From assembly GCA_029959295.1 (NCBI GenBank), contig JASCOH010000004.1:62001-126000 (forward strand): a stretch of DNA of 64,000 nt, given 5' to 3'. Shown in pieces: positions 53,754-62,934 of the stretch (position 1 is its first letter; each line of letters starts with the position of its first letter). The position numbers were made by a program, and so were the translations under genes. The DNA is from Flavobacteriaceae bacterium PS02334. Lineage in GTDB: Bacteria; Bacteroidota; Bacteroidia; Flavobacteriales; Flavobacteriaceae. The notes below the pieces were generated by a model that was not told where the DNA came from, did not search any database, and worked only from the letters and a program-made list of their open reading frames with translations.

Positions 53754-54513
53754 TTTTTTGTGTTAGTTCGATAAATTGCTGGAAATCCAACTGCTCCGGA
53801 CGGAGGTCAAAGATAGTGTCTTCTCTCAAATTATCCGAAAGATTCATCGATTTTAAGCTGTTTCGAAGCGTTTTTCTTCGTTGTTGGAAACCTGTTTTTA
53901 CCACCGTAAAAAATAATTTTTCACTGCAAGGAAGTGTGAAATTTTCTTTTCTTCGCAAACGCAAAACACCTGATTTCACTTTTGGCGGCGGATTAAAAAC
54001 GTGTTCGTGAACCGTGAACAAATATTCAGCTTCGTAAAACGCTTGCACTAAAACAGATAAGATTCCATAAGCTTTTGTACCTTTCTTTTCGCAAATTCTT
54101 TCTGCTACTTCTTTTTGAAACATTCCCGAAAATTCCGGAATTTGGTTTCTCAATTCTAAAGCCCTAAAAACAATCTGTGTAGAAATATTATAAGGGAAAT
54201 TTCCGATGATGGCGAATTGCTTTCCTTCGAAAATTTCATTGATATTGTATTTCAAAAAATCCTTGGAAATGATATGATCATGCAATTTTGGATAATTTGC
54301 ATTCAGATAATCTACTGATTCATTATCAATTTCAATAACGTAAGTCGTAGTGGGTTTATCCAATAAATACTTGGTCAAGACACCCATTCCTGGCCCGATT
54401 TCCAAAATATTTTCATAGCCTTCAAGACTCAAAGTGTCGGCAATGTCTTTTGCAATGCTTTCGTCATTCAAGAAATGCTGTCCAAGATGCTTCTTGGCTT
54501 TTACCTTTTCCAT
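53734..54513 (-). CDS. rsmA: 16S rRNA (adenine1518/1519-N6)-dimethyltransferase
   Basis: 259 residues. [20 protein letters not shown] opens the family, [18 protein letters not shown] is the SAM-binding motif and [15 protein letters not shown] is the catalytic NxPY-type motif. It dimethylates two adjacent adenines near the 3' end of 16S rRNA. Upstream of and overlapping mgtE. A fragment of a dispersed repeat lies in its upstream spacer (54539-54564). Confidence 0.96.
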   Translation of the reverse strand: MEKVKAKKHLGQHFLNDESIAKDIADTLSLEGYENILEIGPGMGVLTKYLLDKPTTTYVIEIDNESVDYLNANYPKLHDHIISKDFLKYNINEIFEGKQFAIIGNFPYNISTQIVFRALELRNQIPEFSGMFQKEVAERICEKKGTKAYGILSVLVQAFYEAEYLFTVHEHVFNPPPKVKSGVLRLRRKENFTLPCSEKLFFTVVKTGFQQRRKTLRNSLKSMNLSDNLREDTIFDLRPEQLDFQQFIELTQKIEADAV

Positions 54514-54538
54514 TTTATTTTGGATTTAAGATTTAGGA

Positions 54539-54564
54539 TTTTCCCTCGACTGCGCTGGGGTGAC
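54539..54564. repeat. Fragment of a dispersed repeat
   Basis: TTCCCTCGACTGCGCTGGGG is markedly GC-richer than its surroundings and resembles the arms of hairpin repeats I have seen in Flavobacteriia intergenic DNA. The second arm is missing, so it is probably a decayed copy. Confidence 0.35.
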
Positions 54565-54603
54565 TAAATCATTATCTAATTTTCTAATTATCCAATTGGC
54601 TAA

Positions 54604-54924
54604 TTAAACCGATTTGTGTTCACAGATAAATTCAAGTTCTGTTCTAAAAGAAAGCATTTTATCTCCGAATAATTTTTGGCTTTCTTCACGAAGTTTTGGC
54701 GCATCTTCGGCATAATATTTCTGCAAAGTTTCGTGTGAATCAGTGTAGAATTGTACAGAATAGGTTTTTCCGCCCATTTGTTCTTCTACTAAAACTTTTA
54801 CCAAATGTGCTTTTGTAAATTTTCCAGTGGCCAAAACGTCTGGAATATGCGTGTGCTGCATCCAGTGAATCCATTCGTCGTGAGCAGAATCGTCGATATT
54901 TGTAGTTACGTTGTAGATTATCAT
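54604..54924 (-). CDS. DUF4286-family protein
   Basis: 106 residues, a ferredoxin-like alpha/beta fold. IIYNVTTNIDDSAHDEWIHW, then HIPDVLATGKFTKAHLVKVL and TYSVQFYTDSHETLQKYYAE match DUF4286 (dimeric alpha-beta barrel-like) proteins. No catalytic residue is known for the family. It lies between the TPR gene and rsmA on the same strand with short spacers. Confidence 0.85.
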   Translation of the reverse strand: MIIYNVTTNIDDSAHDEWIHWMQHTHIPDVLATGKFTKAHLVKVLVEEQMGGKTYSVQFYTDSHETLQKYYAEDAPKLREESQKLFGDKMLSFRTELEFICEHKSV

Positions 54925-54976
54925 ATTCTTTTGGATTATTCGATTGCTCGATTATTAGATTTTAGAATTCATAACT

Positions 54977-56758
54977 CTAAAGATTCGCATCGCCTCGCAA
55001 CTGCCTGAATTTTTTTCTGGCATCGACAAAATAAATGCTGTCTTCATGTTCAAAGAGAATTTTTTCATAAAGCGGTTTCGCCTTCTCCGGATCTTTTAAT
55101 TTTTCATTATAGATTTCAGCTGAAAAATATAACGCTTCGTCTACATAAATTCCGTCTTTGTGGTGATCGATGATACTTTGAAATTGCGTTAACGCGGAAG
55201 GGAAATCGCCCATTTTTTGATAGGTTTGCCCGATTCGCAATAACGTTTCATCTTCAATTTCTTGGCCTTTGTAATCTTTTAAAATCGATTGGAATTGCGC
55301 CAAAGCTTCTGTGTTTTTATTCTGATACAAAAGATAATCGCCTCGGGCAAATTTCTTCAGTCCGACTTGTGTTGAATCGGCAACAGTATTGTCATTTATT
55401 AAAAGAAATAATTCCAAAGCATCATTTGCAATTAATTGTGTCGACGCTGATTTTAGTTCTTTAAACTGCTTCAAAGCCCATTCAAAATCGGTTTTGAAGT
55501 AACTGGTTTTTGCCGCTTTCAAACTTGCTTCATGGCCGATAACGTCGTTCTTCAAATCTTCCTCGATTTGAGAATAGTAAATCAGAGCTTGGTTGAATTT
55601 TTCTTCGTATAAAAGAATATCCGCCAATTCCATCTTGACGTCAGCGGTTTGGTATTTATTTAAAGGAAGCTCCAGCGAACGTTTTAAAATTGTTTTTCCG
55701 CCTTCAGGATTTTTCATGTTGAAGGTTTCAAAATGTGCCTGAAGTATTTGCAAGGACAAGCTATACGGGCTAACTCCGAATTCCTTAATCAATTTCTCTA
55801 ATTCCAATTTTAGCGTAGAATAATTTTTTTCCTGCGCTTTCTGAATCTTGAAATCCATCAGATAATAATTGGATAAAATCCTCAAATCGATGTCCTGAGT
55901 ATTTTCTAAAACAAAGGCAAAAATCTCCTGCGCTGTTTCTTCATCGCTTTCTTCCAAAGCCATTTGCCCAAGATTTACTATGCCTGACAGCGATTCTTGC
56001 TCTCTTCTGTAAATTGCTTTTTCTTGAATAAAAGCCTTTAAATATTCTTTCTGCTGTACAAAAAACCAGCTTAAAAATTGATTCCAAAAAATATCTTGGT
56101 TTTTCTGCGCCCTGACCAAAAGCGATTTTCGAAGCGAATCGCTGAAGCTGGTTTCTTTAGATTCTTCGGTCATAAATCGCGACAGCTGATTCTGAACCAT
56201 AATCAGCGTGCTCGGATTTTCAAAAGCTTCATCTAAAAAAGTGTCAATCATTAAATCGGTTTTTCCCTGCTGTCCATAAATCACTGCCAATTGAAAATTG
56301 AATTTCATTCTTGGTTCTAATTTTACCGCAATTTTATAAGCTTCAACGGCATAGTCAAGCAATACTTTTTTCTCAAAAGCATTGGCAACCAAATACACAT
56401 AATTCGGAACTTCTTTTATTTTTTCAAGCGCTTCATTGTAGTATTTTGTGGCTTTGGCTTGATTTTTTTGCAATTGGTAATTATACCCAAGTTCTACATA
56501 AAGATTCGCCATCGGCGACCTTTTTATCTGGTCTTCAAGTAAAATTTGCGCTTTGTCATATTGCTTCAATTGCTGGTAAGATTCCACCAATTTTTGAAAA
56601 TACAAACTGTTTCCGGGCTGATTTTTTACAAGTGTTTCGAAACTTATAATTGCCTTTTCAAAATCTCCTTTGTCAAAATAATTCATCGCCAATTGCTCGT
56701 TTTGTGAGAAAACGGTAAGGGAGAAAAATAGACTTAAAAAGAGAAATATTTTTTTCAT
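54977..56758 (-). CDS. Exported tetratricopeptide-repeat protein
   Basis: 593 residues. Signal peptide MKKIFLFLSLFFSLTVFSQ, then TPR motifs along the whole length (AMNYFDKGDFEKAIISFETL, NYQLQKNQAKATKYYNEAL, and C-terminal TYQKMGDFPSALTQFQSII). It is a periplasmic or surface scaffold; the TPRs bind partner proteins. No enzyme domain or T9SS sorting signal was seen. It is the first gene of a minus-strand group with DUF4286, rsmA and mgtE. Confidence 0.87.
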   Translation of the reverse strand: MKKIFLFLSLFFSLTVFSQNEQLAMNYFDKGDFEKAIISFETLVKNQPGNSLYFQKLVESYQQLKQYDKAQILLEDQIKRSPMANLYVELGYNYQLQKNQAKATKYYNEALEKIKEVPNYVYLVANAFEKKVLLDYAVEAYKIAVKLEPRMKFNFQLAVIYGQQGKTDLMIDTFLDEAFENPSTLIMVQNQLSRFMTEESKETSFSDSLRKSLLVRAQKNQDIFWNQFLSWFFVQQKEYLKAFIQEKAIYRREQESLSGIVNLGQMALEESDEETAQEIFAFVLENTQDIDLRILSNYYLMDFKIQKAQEKNYSTLKLELEKLIKEFGVSPYSLSLQILQAHFETFNMKNPEGGKTILKRSLELPLNKYQTADVKMELADILLYEEKFNQALIYYSQIEEDLKNDVIGHEASLKAAKTSYFKTDFEWALKQFKELKSASTQLIANDALELFLLINDNTVADSTQVGLKKFARGDYLLYQNKNTEALAQFQSILKDYKGQEIEDETLLRIGQTYQKMGDFPSALTQFQSIIDHHKDGIYVDEALYFSAEIYNEKLKDPEKAKPLYEKILFEHEDSIYFVDARKKFRQLRGDANL

Positions 56759-56853
56759 TTTAGTTTAATGTCAAGGAGATAACAATGTACTAATATAACA
56801 ATTTTCGTGCTGAATTAGTACATTGCTACATTAAACTATTGGTTAATTATACC

Positions 56854-58125
56854 TTAATTTATGATATCAAATCCAGTATATTTACGCAGAACTTCTGGAA
56901 TCACAATTCCTTCCGGAGTTTGGTAATTTTCAAGGATTCCTGCTAAAACACGTGGCAATGCCAATGAACTTCCGTTTAAAGTGTGTGCCAAATGGTTTTT
57001 TCCGTCTTTGTCTTTGAAACGCAATTTCAATCTGTGAGATTGGAAAGTTTCGAAATTTGAAACCGAACTGATTTCCAGCCAGCGGTCTTGTGCCGTTGAA
57101 AATACTTCGAAATCATAAGTCATTGCTGATGCAAAACCCATATCTCCACCGCAAAGTCTCAAGATTCTATAAGGCAATTTCAATTCGTTTAAGATACCGC
57201 GAACGTGTTCTACCATTCCTTCCAAAGCTTCATAAGACTTGTCAGGATGTTCCACACGCACGATTTCCACTTTGTCAAATTGGTGCAAACGGTTCAAACC
57301 GCGAACGTGAGCGCCATAAGAACCTGCTTCTCTACGGAAACAAGGCGTATAGGCTGTTGCCAAAACCGGCAATTCATTTTCATGCAAAAGCACGTCTCTG
57401 AATAAATTTGTAACTGGAACTTCCGCTGTTGGAATCAAGTACAAATCGTCTGTTTTGTCGTGGTACATTTGCCCTTCTTTGTCAGGCAATTGTCCAGTTC
57501 CATAAGCTGATGCTTCGTTTACCAAATGTGGCACTTGGTATTCTTGATAACCTGCGTCGGTATTTTTATCTAAGAAATAAGTAATTAAAGCACGTTGCAG
57601 CTTCGCTCCTTTTCCTTTATAAACAGGGAAACCAGCGCCTGTGATTTTATTTCCTAATTCAAAATCGATGATGTCATATTTTTTAACCAATTCCCAGTGA
57701 GGAAGCGCGCCTTCGTGCAAAACCGGAATTTCTCCTTCTTGCAAAGTCGTCAAATTATCCTCTGGTGTTTTTCCTTCTGGAACTAAATCTGCTGGAAGAT
57801 TTGGCAAAAGATAAAGCTGTTCAGTCAGTTCATTGGTGTAAACCTCTAATTTCTCAGACAAATCTTTGCTTTTTTCTTTCAGCAGAACATTTTTCTGCTT
57901 CAAGATTTCTGCTTTAGATTTCTCGCCAGACTTCATCAATTCGCCGATGTCTTTGGATAGCTTGTTTGATTCCGACAAAATACTGTCCATTTCAGCTTGT
58001 GTTGCTCTTCTTTTTTCGTCGAGCTGCACTGCCTGTTCAACAATAGATTTGGCATCCATATTTCTTTTTGCCAAAGCTTTAAGGACTTTTTCCTGATTTT
58101 CTCTGATAAACGCTATCTGTAACAT
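56854..58125 (-). CDS. serS: Serine--tRNA ligase
   Basis: 423 residues. An N-terminal coiled-coil arm (~1-110) that contacts the tRNA precedes the class II catalytic domain: motif 2 TPCFRREAGSYGAHVRGLNR, LEISSVSNFETFQSHRLKLR, and motif 3 NGSSLALPRVLAGILENYQ. It charges tRNA-Ser with serine. A promoter is visible at 58149-58180. Divergent from the M1 peptidase gene. Confidence 0.97.
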   Translation of the reverse strand: MLQIAFIRENQEKVLKALAKRNMDAKSIVEQAVQLDEKRRATQAEMDSILSESNKLSKDIGELMKSGEKSKAEILKQKNVLLKEKSKDLSEKLEVYTNELTEQLYLLPNLPADLVPEGKTPEDNLTTLQEGEIPVLHEGALPHWELVKKYDIIDFELGNKITGAGFPVYKGKGAKLQRALITYFLDKNTDAGYQEYQVPHLVNEASAYGTGQLPDKEGQMYHDKTDDLYLIPTAEVPVTNLFRDVLLHENELPVLATAYTPCFRREAGSYGAHVRGLNRLHQFDKVEIVRVEHPDKSYEALEGMVEHVRGILNELKLPYRILRLCGGDMGFASAMTYDFEVFSTAQDRWLEISSVSNFETFQSHRLKLRFKDKDGKNHLAHTLNGSSLALPRVLAGILENYQTPEGIVIPEVLRKYTGFDIIN

Positions 58126-58148
58126 TATACTTGGTTTTTATAAGGAAG

Positions 58149-58180
58149 CAAATTTAGTGAAAAAAGGTTCAAAATCGCAA
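58149..58180 (-). promoter_or_regulatory. Promoter of serS
   Basis: On the minus strand: TTG (complement of 58178-58180), 21 bp spacer, TAAATTTG (complement of 58149-58156). Confidence 0.65.
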
Positions 58181-58238
58181 GGTTATAGCAAACTAACTAT
58201 ATCGCATAATTTGTGATAAATCTTCGTATAAATTAACA

Positions 58239-58268
58239 TTTGTTATAATACATTATTACTTACATTTG
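58239..58268 (+). promoter_or_regulatory. Promoter of the M1 peptidase gene
   Basis: TTTG (58239-58242), 18 bp spacer, TACATTTG (58261-58268). The transcript would begin near 58275, giving a leader of about ten bases before the ATG at 58286. Confidence 0.6.
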
Positions 58269-58285
58269 AAAAATTTTTCTTGATT

Positions 58286-60202
58286 ATGAAAAACCTATAC
58301 TTTATTATTACATTATTCTCGGTAAGCATTGGTTTTGCCCAAAGCCCATCTTCCAAAAATAGTCAGATTGCTGAATCTGAAAGAAAGTCTGCTTCAAAAT
58401 TGATGCGTGTTATTACAAATCCAAATACTGCAAATTACGATGTAACTTACCACAGGCTGAAACTTGCGGTGAATCCGGCAAATTATTATATTTCTGGAGA
58501 TGTCACGACTTATTTTAAGGCAAAGCAAAACATGAATTCGGTTACTTTTGACTTTACTGATGAACTGGCCGTAAGTTCGGTAAAGCAACGTGGCACCAAT
58601 TTAACTTTCACACAAAATGGAACAAATGAATTGGTAATTAACTTGCCGGCGACGCAAAACACGAACGTTTTAGATTCCTTGACAATTGTTTATGCCGGTG
58701 CTCCGCCTTCTGACAGCGATGGATTTAACACTTATACGCATGCGGGAACTCCAGGACTTTATACTTTGTCAGAGCCTTTCGGTGCTAGAGATTGGTGGCC
58801 TTGCAAGCAAGATTTGAATGATAAAATTGACAAAATTGACGTTTATATTACAGCTCCTTCGCAATACACAAGTGTTTCAAACGGCTTGCAATTGAGCGCA
58901 GTTACGACCACTGGCACAAAAACGACTCACTTTCGTCATGGGTATCCGATTCCAGCTTATTTAGTTGCCATTGCTGTTACGAATTACAATATTTTCACGC
59001 AGCAAGCCGGAACTGCACCGCACACTTTTCCTATCGTAAATTATCTTTATCCAGAAAATCAGGCGACAAACCAGACAAATTTAGCGGCGACAGTGCCGAT
59101 CATGAATTTATACGAGCAATTGTTTGAAACTTATCCTTTTGCTAGTGAAAAGTACGGCCATGCCCAATGTGCTTTTGGAGGCGGAATGGAACACACGACG
59201 GTTTCTTTCATGGGCGGTTTTGATCGAAATTTAATTGCTCATGAACTTGGACACCAATGGTTTGGGGACAAAATAACTTGCGGAAGCTGGAATGATATCT
59301 GGCTAAACGAAGGTTTTGCGACTTATTTATCAGGATTGGTTGTAGAAAATCTTGATGGTGAAGATGATTTCATCGCTTGGAAAAACAGCCTTGTCAGCGA
59401 CATTACGGCTTTGCCAAATGGTGCGGTTTATTTAACCGACGATGAAGCTCAAAATTCAGACCGAATTTTCAGCGGAAGACTTTCTTATAATAAAGGAGCG
59501 ATGGTTGCCAATATGTTGCGCTTTAAATTAGGAGATGCCGTTTTCTTTCAAGGTATGAAAAACTATTTGGCTGATCCAAATTTAGCTTACGGATATGCAA
59601 CTACAGAAAATCTAAAAGCACATTTGTCTACCGCGTCAGGAATGGATTTGACAGAATTTTTCAATGACTGGGTTTATGGCCAAGGTTTTCCGACTTACAC
59701 AATTACTGCTCAAAATTGGGGCGCAGGATTGGCAAGATTTACAGTAAACCAAACACGTTCTTCTAACACGGTAAGCTTTTTTGAAATGCCTCTTCCTGTT
59801 CGAGTTTTTGGAGCTGGCGTCCAGCAAGCTGATATTATTTTAGACAATACTTCAAACGGACAAGTTTTTATAAAAAATGTTCCATTCGTAGTGACTAGCA
59901 TTGCTTTCAATCCGAAATCTGATATTATTTCTAGAAACAGCACAGCCACTTTGGGAACAGAAAATTTTCAATTGGCTTCCGCCGTAAAATTATATCCAAA
60001 TCCGGCTTCACAGACGTTGCATTTAGAATTATCAAATGGTGTTTCTATGGAAAAAGCTGTTTTTTACAACGCTTTAGGACAAGTCATCAAAGAAGCTAAA
60101 ACTGAAACTACCTGGGATATTTCAGCACTTCCGACAGGCGTAAATTTCATTAAGATTTTTACAGATTCTGGCGTGAAACAGATGAAATTTATAAAATCAT
60201 AA
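58286..60202 (+). CDS. Secreted M1-family aminopeptidase with T9SS sorting domain
   Basis: 638 residues from the ATG at 58286 (MKNLYFIITLFS); an ATG two codons earlier is possible. Signal peptide ends near GFAQS. The M1 exopeptidase motif appears as GGGMEHTTVSF instead of the usual GAMEN, and the zinc site HELGHQWFGD (His319, Glu320, His323) with Glu342 in LNEGFATYLSG is intact. The family-typical Tyr is in SGRLSYNKGAMVANML. The final ~75 residues, starting KLYPNPASQTLHLEL and ending DSGVKQMKFIKS, are a type A T9SS signal. It trims N-terminal amino acids from peptides outside the cell. It is shorter than PepN because the C-terminal helical domain is missing. Confidence 0.93.
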   Translation: MKNLYFIITLFSVSIGFAQSPSSKNSQIAESERKSASKLMRVITNPNTANYDVTYHRLKLAVNPANYYISGDVTTYFKAKQNMNSVTFDFTDELAVSSVKQRGTNLTFTQNGTNELVINLPATQNTNVLDSLTIVYAGAPPSDSDGFNTYTHAGTPGLYTLSEPFGARDWWPCKQDLNDKIDKIDVYITAPSQYTSVSNGLQLSAVTTTGTKTTHFRHGYPIPAYLVAIAVTNYNIFTQQAGTAPHTFPIVNYLYPENQATNQTNLAATVPIMNLYEQLFETYPFASEKYGHAQCAFGGGMEHTTVSFMGGFDRNLIAHELGHQWFGDKITCGSWNDIWLNEGFATYLSGLVVENLDGEDDFIAWKNSLVSDITALPNGAVYLTDDEAQNSDRIFSGRLSYNKGAMVANMLRFKLGDAVFFQGMKNYLADPNLAYGYATTENLKAHLSTASGMDLTEFFNDWVYGQGFPTYTITAQNWGAGLARFTVNQTRSSNTVSFFEMPLPVRVFGAGVQQADIILDNTSNGQVFIKNVPFVVTSIAFNPKSDIISRNSTATLGTENFQLASAVKLYPNPASQTLHLELSNGVSMEKAVFYNALGQVIKEAKTETTWDISALPTGVNFIKIFTDSGVKQMKFIKS

Positions 60203-60217
60203 TTATATATTTACTCA

Positions 60218-60254
60218 TAAAAAAGGCTCTGTTATTGAAACAGAGCCTTTTTTT
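60218..60254. terminator. Bidirectional intrinsic terminator
   Basis: AAAAAGGCTCTGTT and AACAGAGCCTTTTT with a 4-6 base loop, between the M1 peptidase and MFS genes. Confidence 0.92.
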
Positions 60255-60266
60255 ATAAATTGAAAT

Positions 60267-61472
60267 CTACTCAATCGCCTTAATTCTACTTACCATTATT
60301 GCAATCAAAACTCCAAAAATTCCGATGAAAGCAAATGAAAATTGCAATCCGAAAGCTTCTGCTATATATCCGATAATTGGCGGTCCCATTAAAAATCCGA
60401 GAAAACTTACGCTAGAAACAATCGTCAACGCTTCACCCGGAGAAACGGTCGTATTTTTTCCTGCTACGCTGTAAACCGTCGGAACCACTGTGGAAACACC
60501 CAAACCAACTAACATAAATGCCAAAGTTGCCGAAATCAAATAAGGCAAAAAAACAGCCGTAAATAATCCTGTGGAAATCATCAGTCCGCTGATTTGAAGG
60601 ACTCGTTTTCTGCCGAATTTTAAGATGAATCGATCACCTAAAAATCTTCCGGAAGCCATCATCACCATGAAGGAAGTGTAGCCTAAAATCACTAACGGCC
60701 CGGGCGCTTTCACGATATCTTTAAAATAAACACCGCTCCAGTCAAACATCACTCCTTCACTTGCCATACAGCAAAATCCGATGACGCCGAGCCAGATCAA
60801 AGCGCTGTCTGGCTTGGTGAAAAATTTCTTTTTTTCTAAAGATTTTTTCTCTTTCGCTTTTATCAAAAATTTGAAATTCAAAAGCATCAAGATGATTACG
60901 ATTCCGAAGGTAATTATGAAATGGATGTAAGGCGAAATATCAAACGCAAGCATTGCCAAACCGATGAAAGCTCCCGTAAATCCTGCCGAACTCCATGCGC
61001 CGTGAAACGATGACATGATGGTTTTTTTGAAAAGATTTTCAGTATAAACACCTTGCGTATTTACTGCGATATTACTCAAGTTTCCGAAAATTCCGAAGAT
61101 AAAAAGCACAGTTGCTAATTGCCAAGGACTTATTGCCAAGCCAATGTTAGTCATGAAAAAAGCATAAAGCGTCAGACAAATCAAAAGAATCCTGTGGCTT
61201 CCGAATCTTGTAACAACTTTTCCAGCAAAAGGCATCGCAAATAATTGCCCAAACGGAATGGCGAATAAAATCGTACCCAAATCGCCTTCGCTCAAATGAA
61301 GCGTAGTTTTCAAATCTGGAATTCGGCTTGCCCAAGTCGCAGAACACAATCCCATCGCAAAATAAAACAGGGAAACCGCCCAGCGAATTCTGTTTAAATA
61401 CGACTGTTTTGCGTGTTTGTAACCTTTTAATTTCGGGCGTGTGTTGAATCTGTTGATGAATCTGAATTCCAT
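60267..61472 (-). CDS. Major facilitator superfamily transporter
   Basis: 401 residues with about 12 transmembrane helices. WAVSLFYFAMGLCSATWASR begins helix 1, and the loop 2-3 region reads IPFGQLFAMPFAGKVVTRFG. SGRFLGDRFILKFGRKRVLQ is the corresponding motif between helices 8 and 9. It resembles the fucose-permease/YbjJ branch of MFS; the substrate (sugar, nucleoside or drug) cannot be told. A dispersed hairpin repeat lies in its upstream spacer. Confidence 0.88.
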   Translation of the reverse strand: MEFRFINRFNTRPKLKGYKHAKQSYLNRIRWAVSLFYFAMGLCSATWASRIPDLKTTLHLSEGDLGTILFAIPFGQLFAMPFAGKVVTRFGSHRILLICLTLYAFFMTNIGLAISPWQLATVLFIFGIFGNLSNIAVNTQGVYTENLFKKTIMSSFHGAWSSAGFTGAFIGLAMLAFDISPYIHFIITFGIVIILMLLNFKFLIKAKEKKSLEKKKFFTKPDSALIWLGVIGFCCMASEGVMFDWSGVYFKDIVKAPGPLVILGYTSFMVMMASGRFLGDRFILKFGRKRVLQISGLMISTGLFTAVFLPYLISATLAFMLVGLGVSTVVPTVYSVAGKNTTVSPGEALTIVSSVSFLGFLMGPPIIGYIAEAFGLQFSFAFIGIFGVLIAIMVSRIKAIE

Positions 61473-61506
61473 AAAAAGTAATCTTGTCTTTGTAGCAAAT
61501 GTTTTG

Positions 61507-61580
61507 TTGTCATTCCGACGAAGGAGGAATCTTCAAAAGAAGCTCAAGCAACAGAGATTCTTCCTTCGTCAGAATGACAA
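61507..61580. repeat. Inverted dispersed repeat (74 bp)
   Basis: TTGTCATTCCGACGAAGGAG (from 61507) is matched in reverse by CTTCCTTCGTCAGAATGACAA (to 61580) with few mismatches, around an unpaired middle of ~20 bp. It lies between the convergent-direction ends of the MFS and alpha/beta-hydrolase genes and looks like a small palindromic mobile or REP-like element. Confidence 0.75.
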
Positions 61581-61590
61581 GATTATGAAA

Positions 61591-62586
61591 CTACTTCTTC
61601 AAAAAATCCAGCACCGGACCAATGAATTTGTCGTAGGCTTCAATGTGAGGCAAATGTCCGACATTTTCTATTTCTACGAGCTGAGAATTCTTGATTTTTT
61701 TCGCTGTTATTTTACCTAATTCAGGATAATTCCCCAATGTTTTCTGAACTTCAGGAGAAGCTTTTCCTTTTCCCAAAGCCGTTCTGTCGCGCTGTCCGAT
61801 GATTAACAATGTCGGCGCTTTTATGTTTTCAAATTCATAAACAACAGGTTGCGTAAAAATCATATCATATGTAATTGCTGCATTTTTGGCAATTGCCGGA
61901 TAATTTTTGTTCAGCGTAAAACTTGCCAAAACGTTTACCCATTTGTCATATTCAGGCTTCCATTTATTGTCATAATAAAATTGCAATTGATACTCTTTTA
62001 TCTTTTGGTAATCTTGCTTTATTTCTGTGGCATACCAGTCGTCTACATTCTGGTAAGGGACTACAGTTTTCCAATCTTCCAAGCCGATTGGGTTTTCAAG
62101 AATTAATTTTTCAACATTTTCAGGATACATTAACGTAAATCTTGTTGCCAGCATTCCTCCCATTGAATGGCCGAGAACATTGACTTTTGAGATCTTTTCT
62201 TTGTCTAAAATTGCTTTTGTATTTTGAGCCAGCAACTGAAAACTATATTGAATGTTTGTGGGTTTTGAAGATTTTCCGAAACCGATTTGATCGGGCATAA
62301 TTACCCGATACCCGGCTTTTGCCAAGTCATTTGCAGTCTGCTCCCAATACATTGCCACGAAATTTTTTCCGTGCAAAAGCAAAACTGTCTTTCCGTTTGG
62401 AGATTTTGGAATTAAATCCATGTAAACCATTTTCAAATCTTGGCCTTGGATTTTTATGGAAATTTCTTTGACCGGAAAAGGATATTTTAAGTTTTCAAGG
62501 CGTTCTCCATAATCTTGAACTTTTTCTTGGGCAAAAACCGAAATACTTGAAGTGAATAAAAACAGAAGCGCAAAATATTTTTTCAT
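61591..62586 (-). CDS. Exported alpha/beta hydrolase
   Basis: 331 residues. Signal peptide MKKYFALLFLFTSSISVFAQ. Alpha/beta-hydrolase landmarks: KTVLLLHGKNFVAMYWEQTA (oxyanion region), VNVLGHSMGGMLATRF with the nucleophile Ser, LLIIGQRDRTALG with the acid Asp, and ENVGHLPHIEA with the catalytic His. The order is that of haloalkane dehalogenase/epoxide hydrolase/esterase-like proteins; the substrate is unknown. Apparently monocistronic and located in the periplasm. Confidence 0.9.
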   Translation of the reverse strand: MKKYFALLFLFTSSISVFAQEKVQDYGERLENLKYPFPVKEISIKIQGQDLKMVYMDLIPKSPNGKTVLLLHGKNFVAMYWEQTANDLAKAGYRVIMPDQIGFGKSSKPTNIQYSFQLLAQNTKAILDKEKISKVNVLGHSMGGMLATRFTLMYPENVEKLILENPIGLEDWKTVVPYQNVDDWYATEIKQDYQKIKEYQLQFYYDNKWKPEYDKWVNVLASFTLNKNYPAIAKNAAITYDMIFTQPVVYEFENIKAPTLLIIGQRDRTALGKGKASPEVQKTLGNYPELGKITAKKIKNSQLVEIENVGHLPHIEAYDKFIGPVLDFLKK

Positions 62587-62776
62587 GGTAGCTAAATTTT
62601 AAAAAAATTCAAGCTTAAATTTAAGACAATTCTGAATTTTAGCTGTTAGCCTTTTGTAAAGTTTAACCATTTCAAATTAATCCCAAAGTTGGAATCAAAA
62701 GATTTTTATTCATAAAGATTGGCTCTGCGCAATGGTTGGGAATGATAACAAAAATGCGAAAAGTTTCTCAGCTAGC

Positions 62777-62847
62777 CCCGATGGTGGCTTTGTTTGAGCT
62801 CTTGTGCCAGCCATAAAAGCTGGCACAAAGCGAGTGCCACCAGCGGG
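62777..62847. repeat. Nested inverted repeat, dispersed-repeat-like
   Basis: Outer arms CCCGATGGTGGC (62777-62788) and GCCACCAGCGGG (62836-62847) pair with one mismatch. Inner arms TTGTGCCAGC (62802-62811) and GCTGGCACAA (62819-62828) pair perfectly around CATAAAA. The element is much GC-richer than its surroundings and has no T run, so it is not an ordinary terminator. Confidence 0.75.
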
Positions 62848-62899
62848 AATTGCGTTTACTGAAAATGCCTGATGTTTCGCTTCAAAAAAATAAAGCGCA

Positions 62900-62930
62900 A
62901 AAAAAATCCCAACCTTTCGATTGGGATTTT
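62900..62930 (-). terminator. Intrinsic terminator of accC
   Basis: AAAATCCCAA (62903-62912) and TTGGGATTTT (62921-62930) form the stem, with a T run on the minus strand; 5 bp past the accC stop codon. Confidence 0.82.
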
Positions 62931-62934
62931 CTAT

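Larger units (their letters stand above)
62587..62934. other. Gene-free region upstream of the hydrolase, with a nested hairpin element
   Basis: 348 bp between two minus-strand genes. It contains a nested inverted repeat (62777-62847) and the accC terminator (62900-62930). The rest shows no gene or recognisable RNA. Confidence 0.55.
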
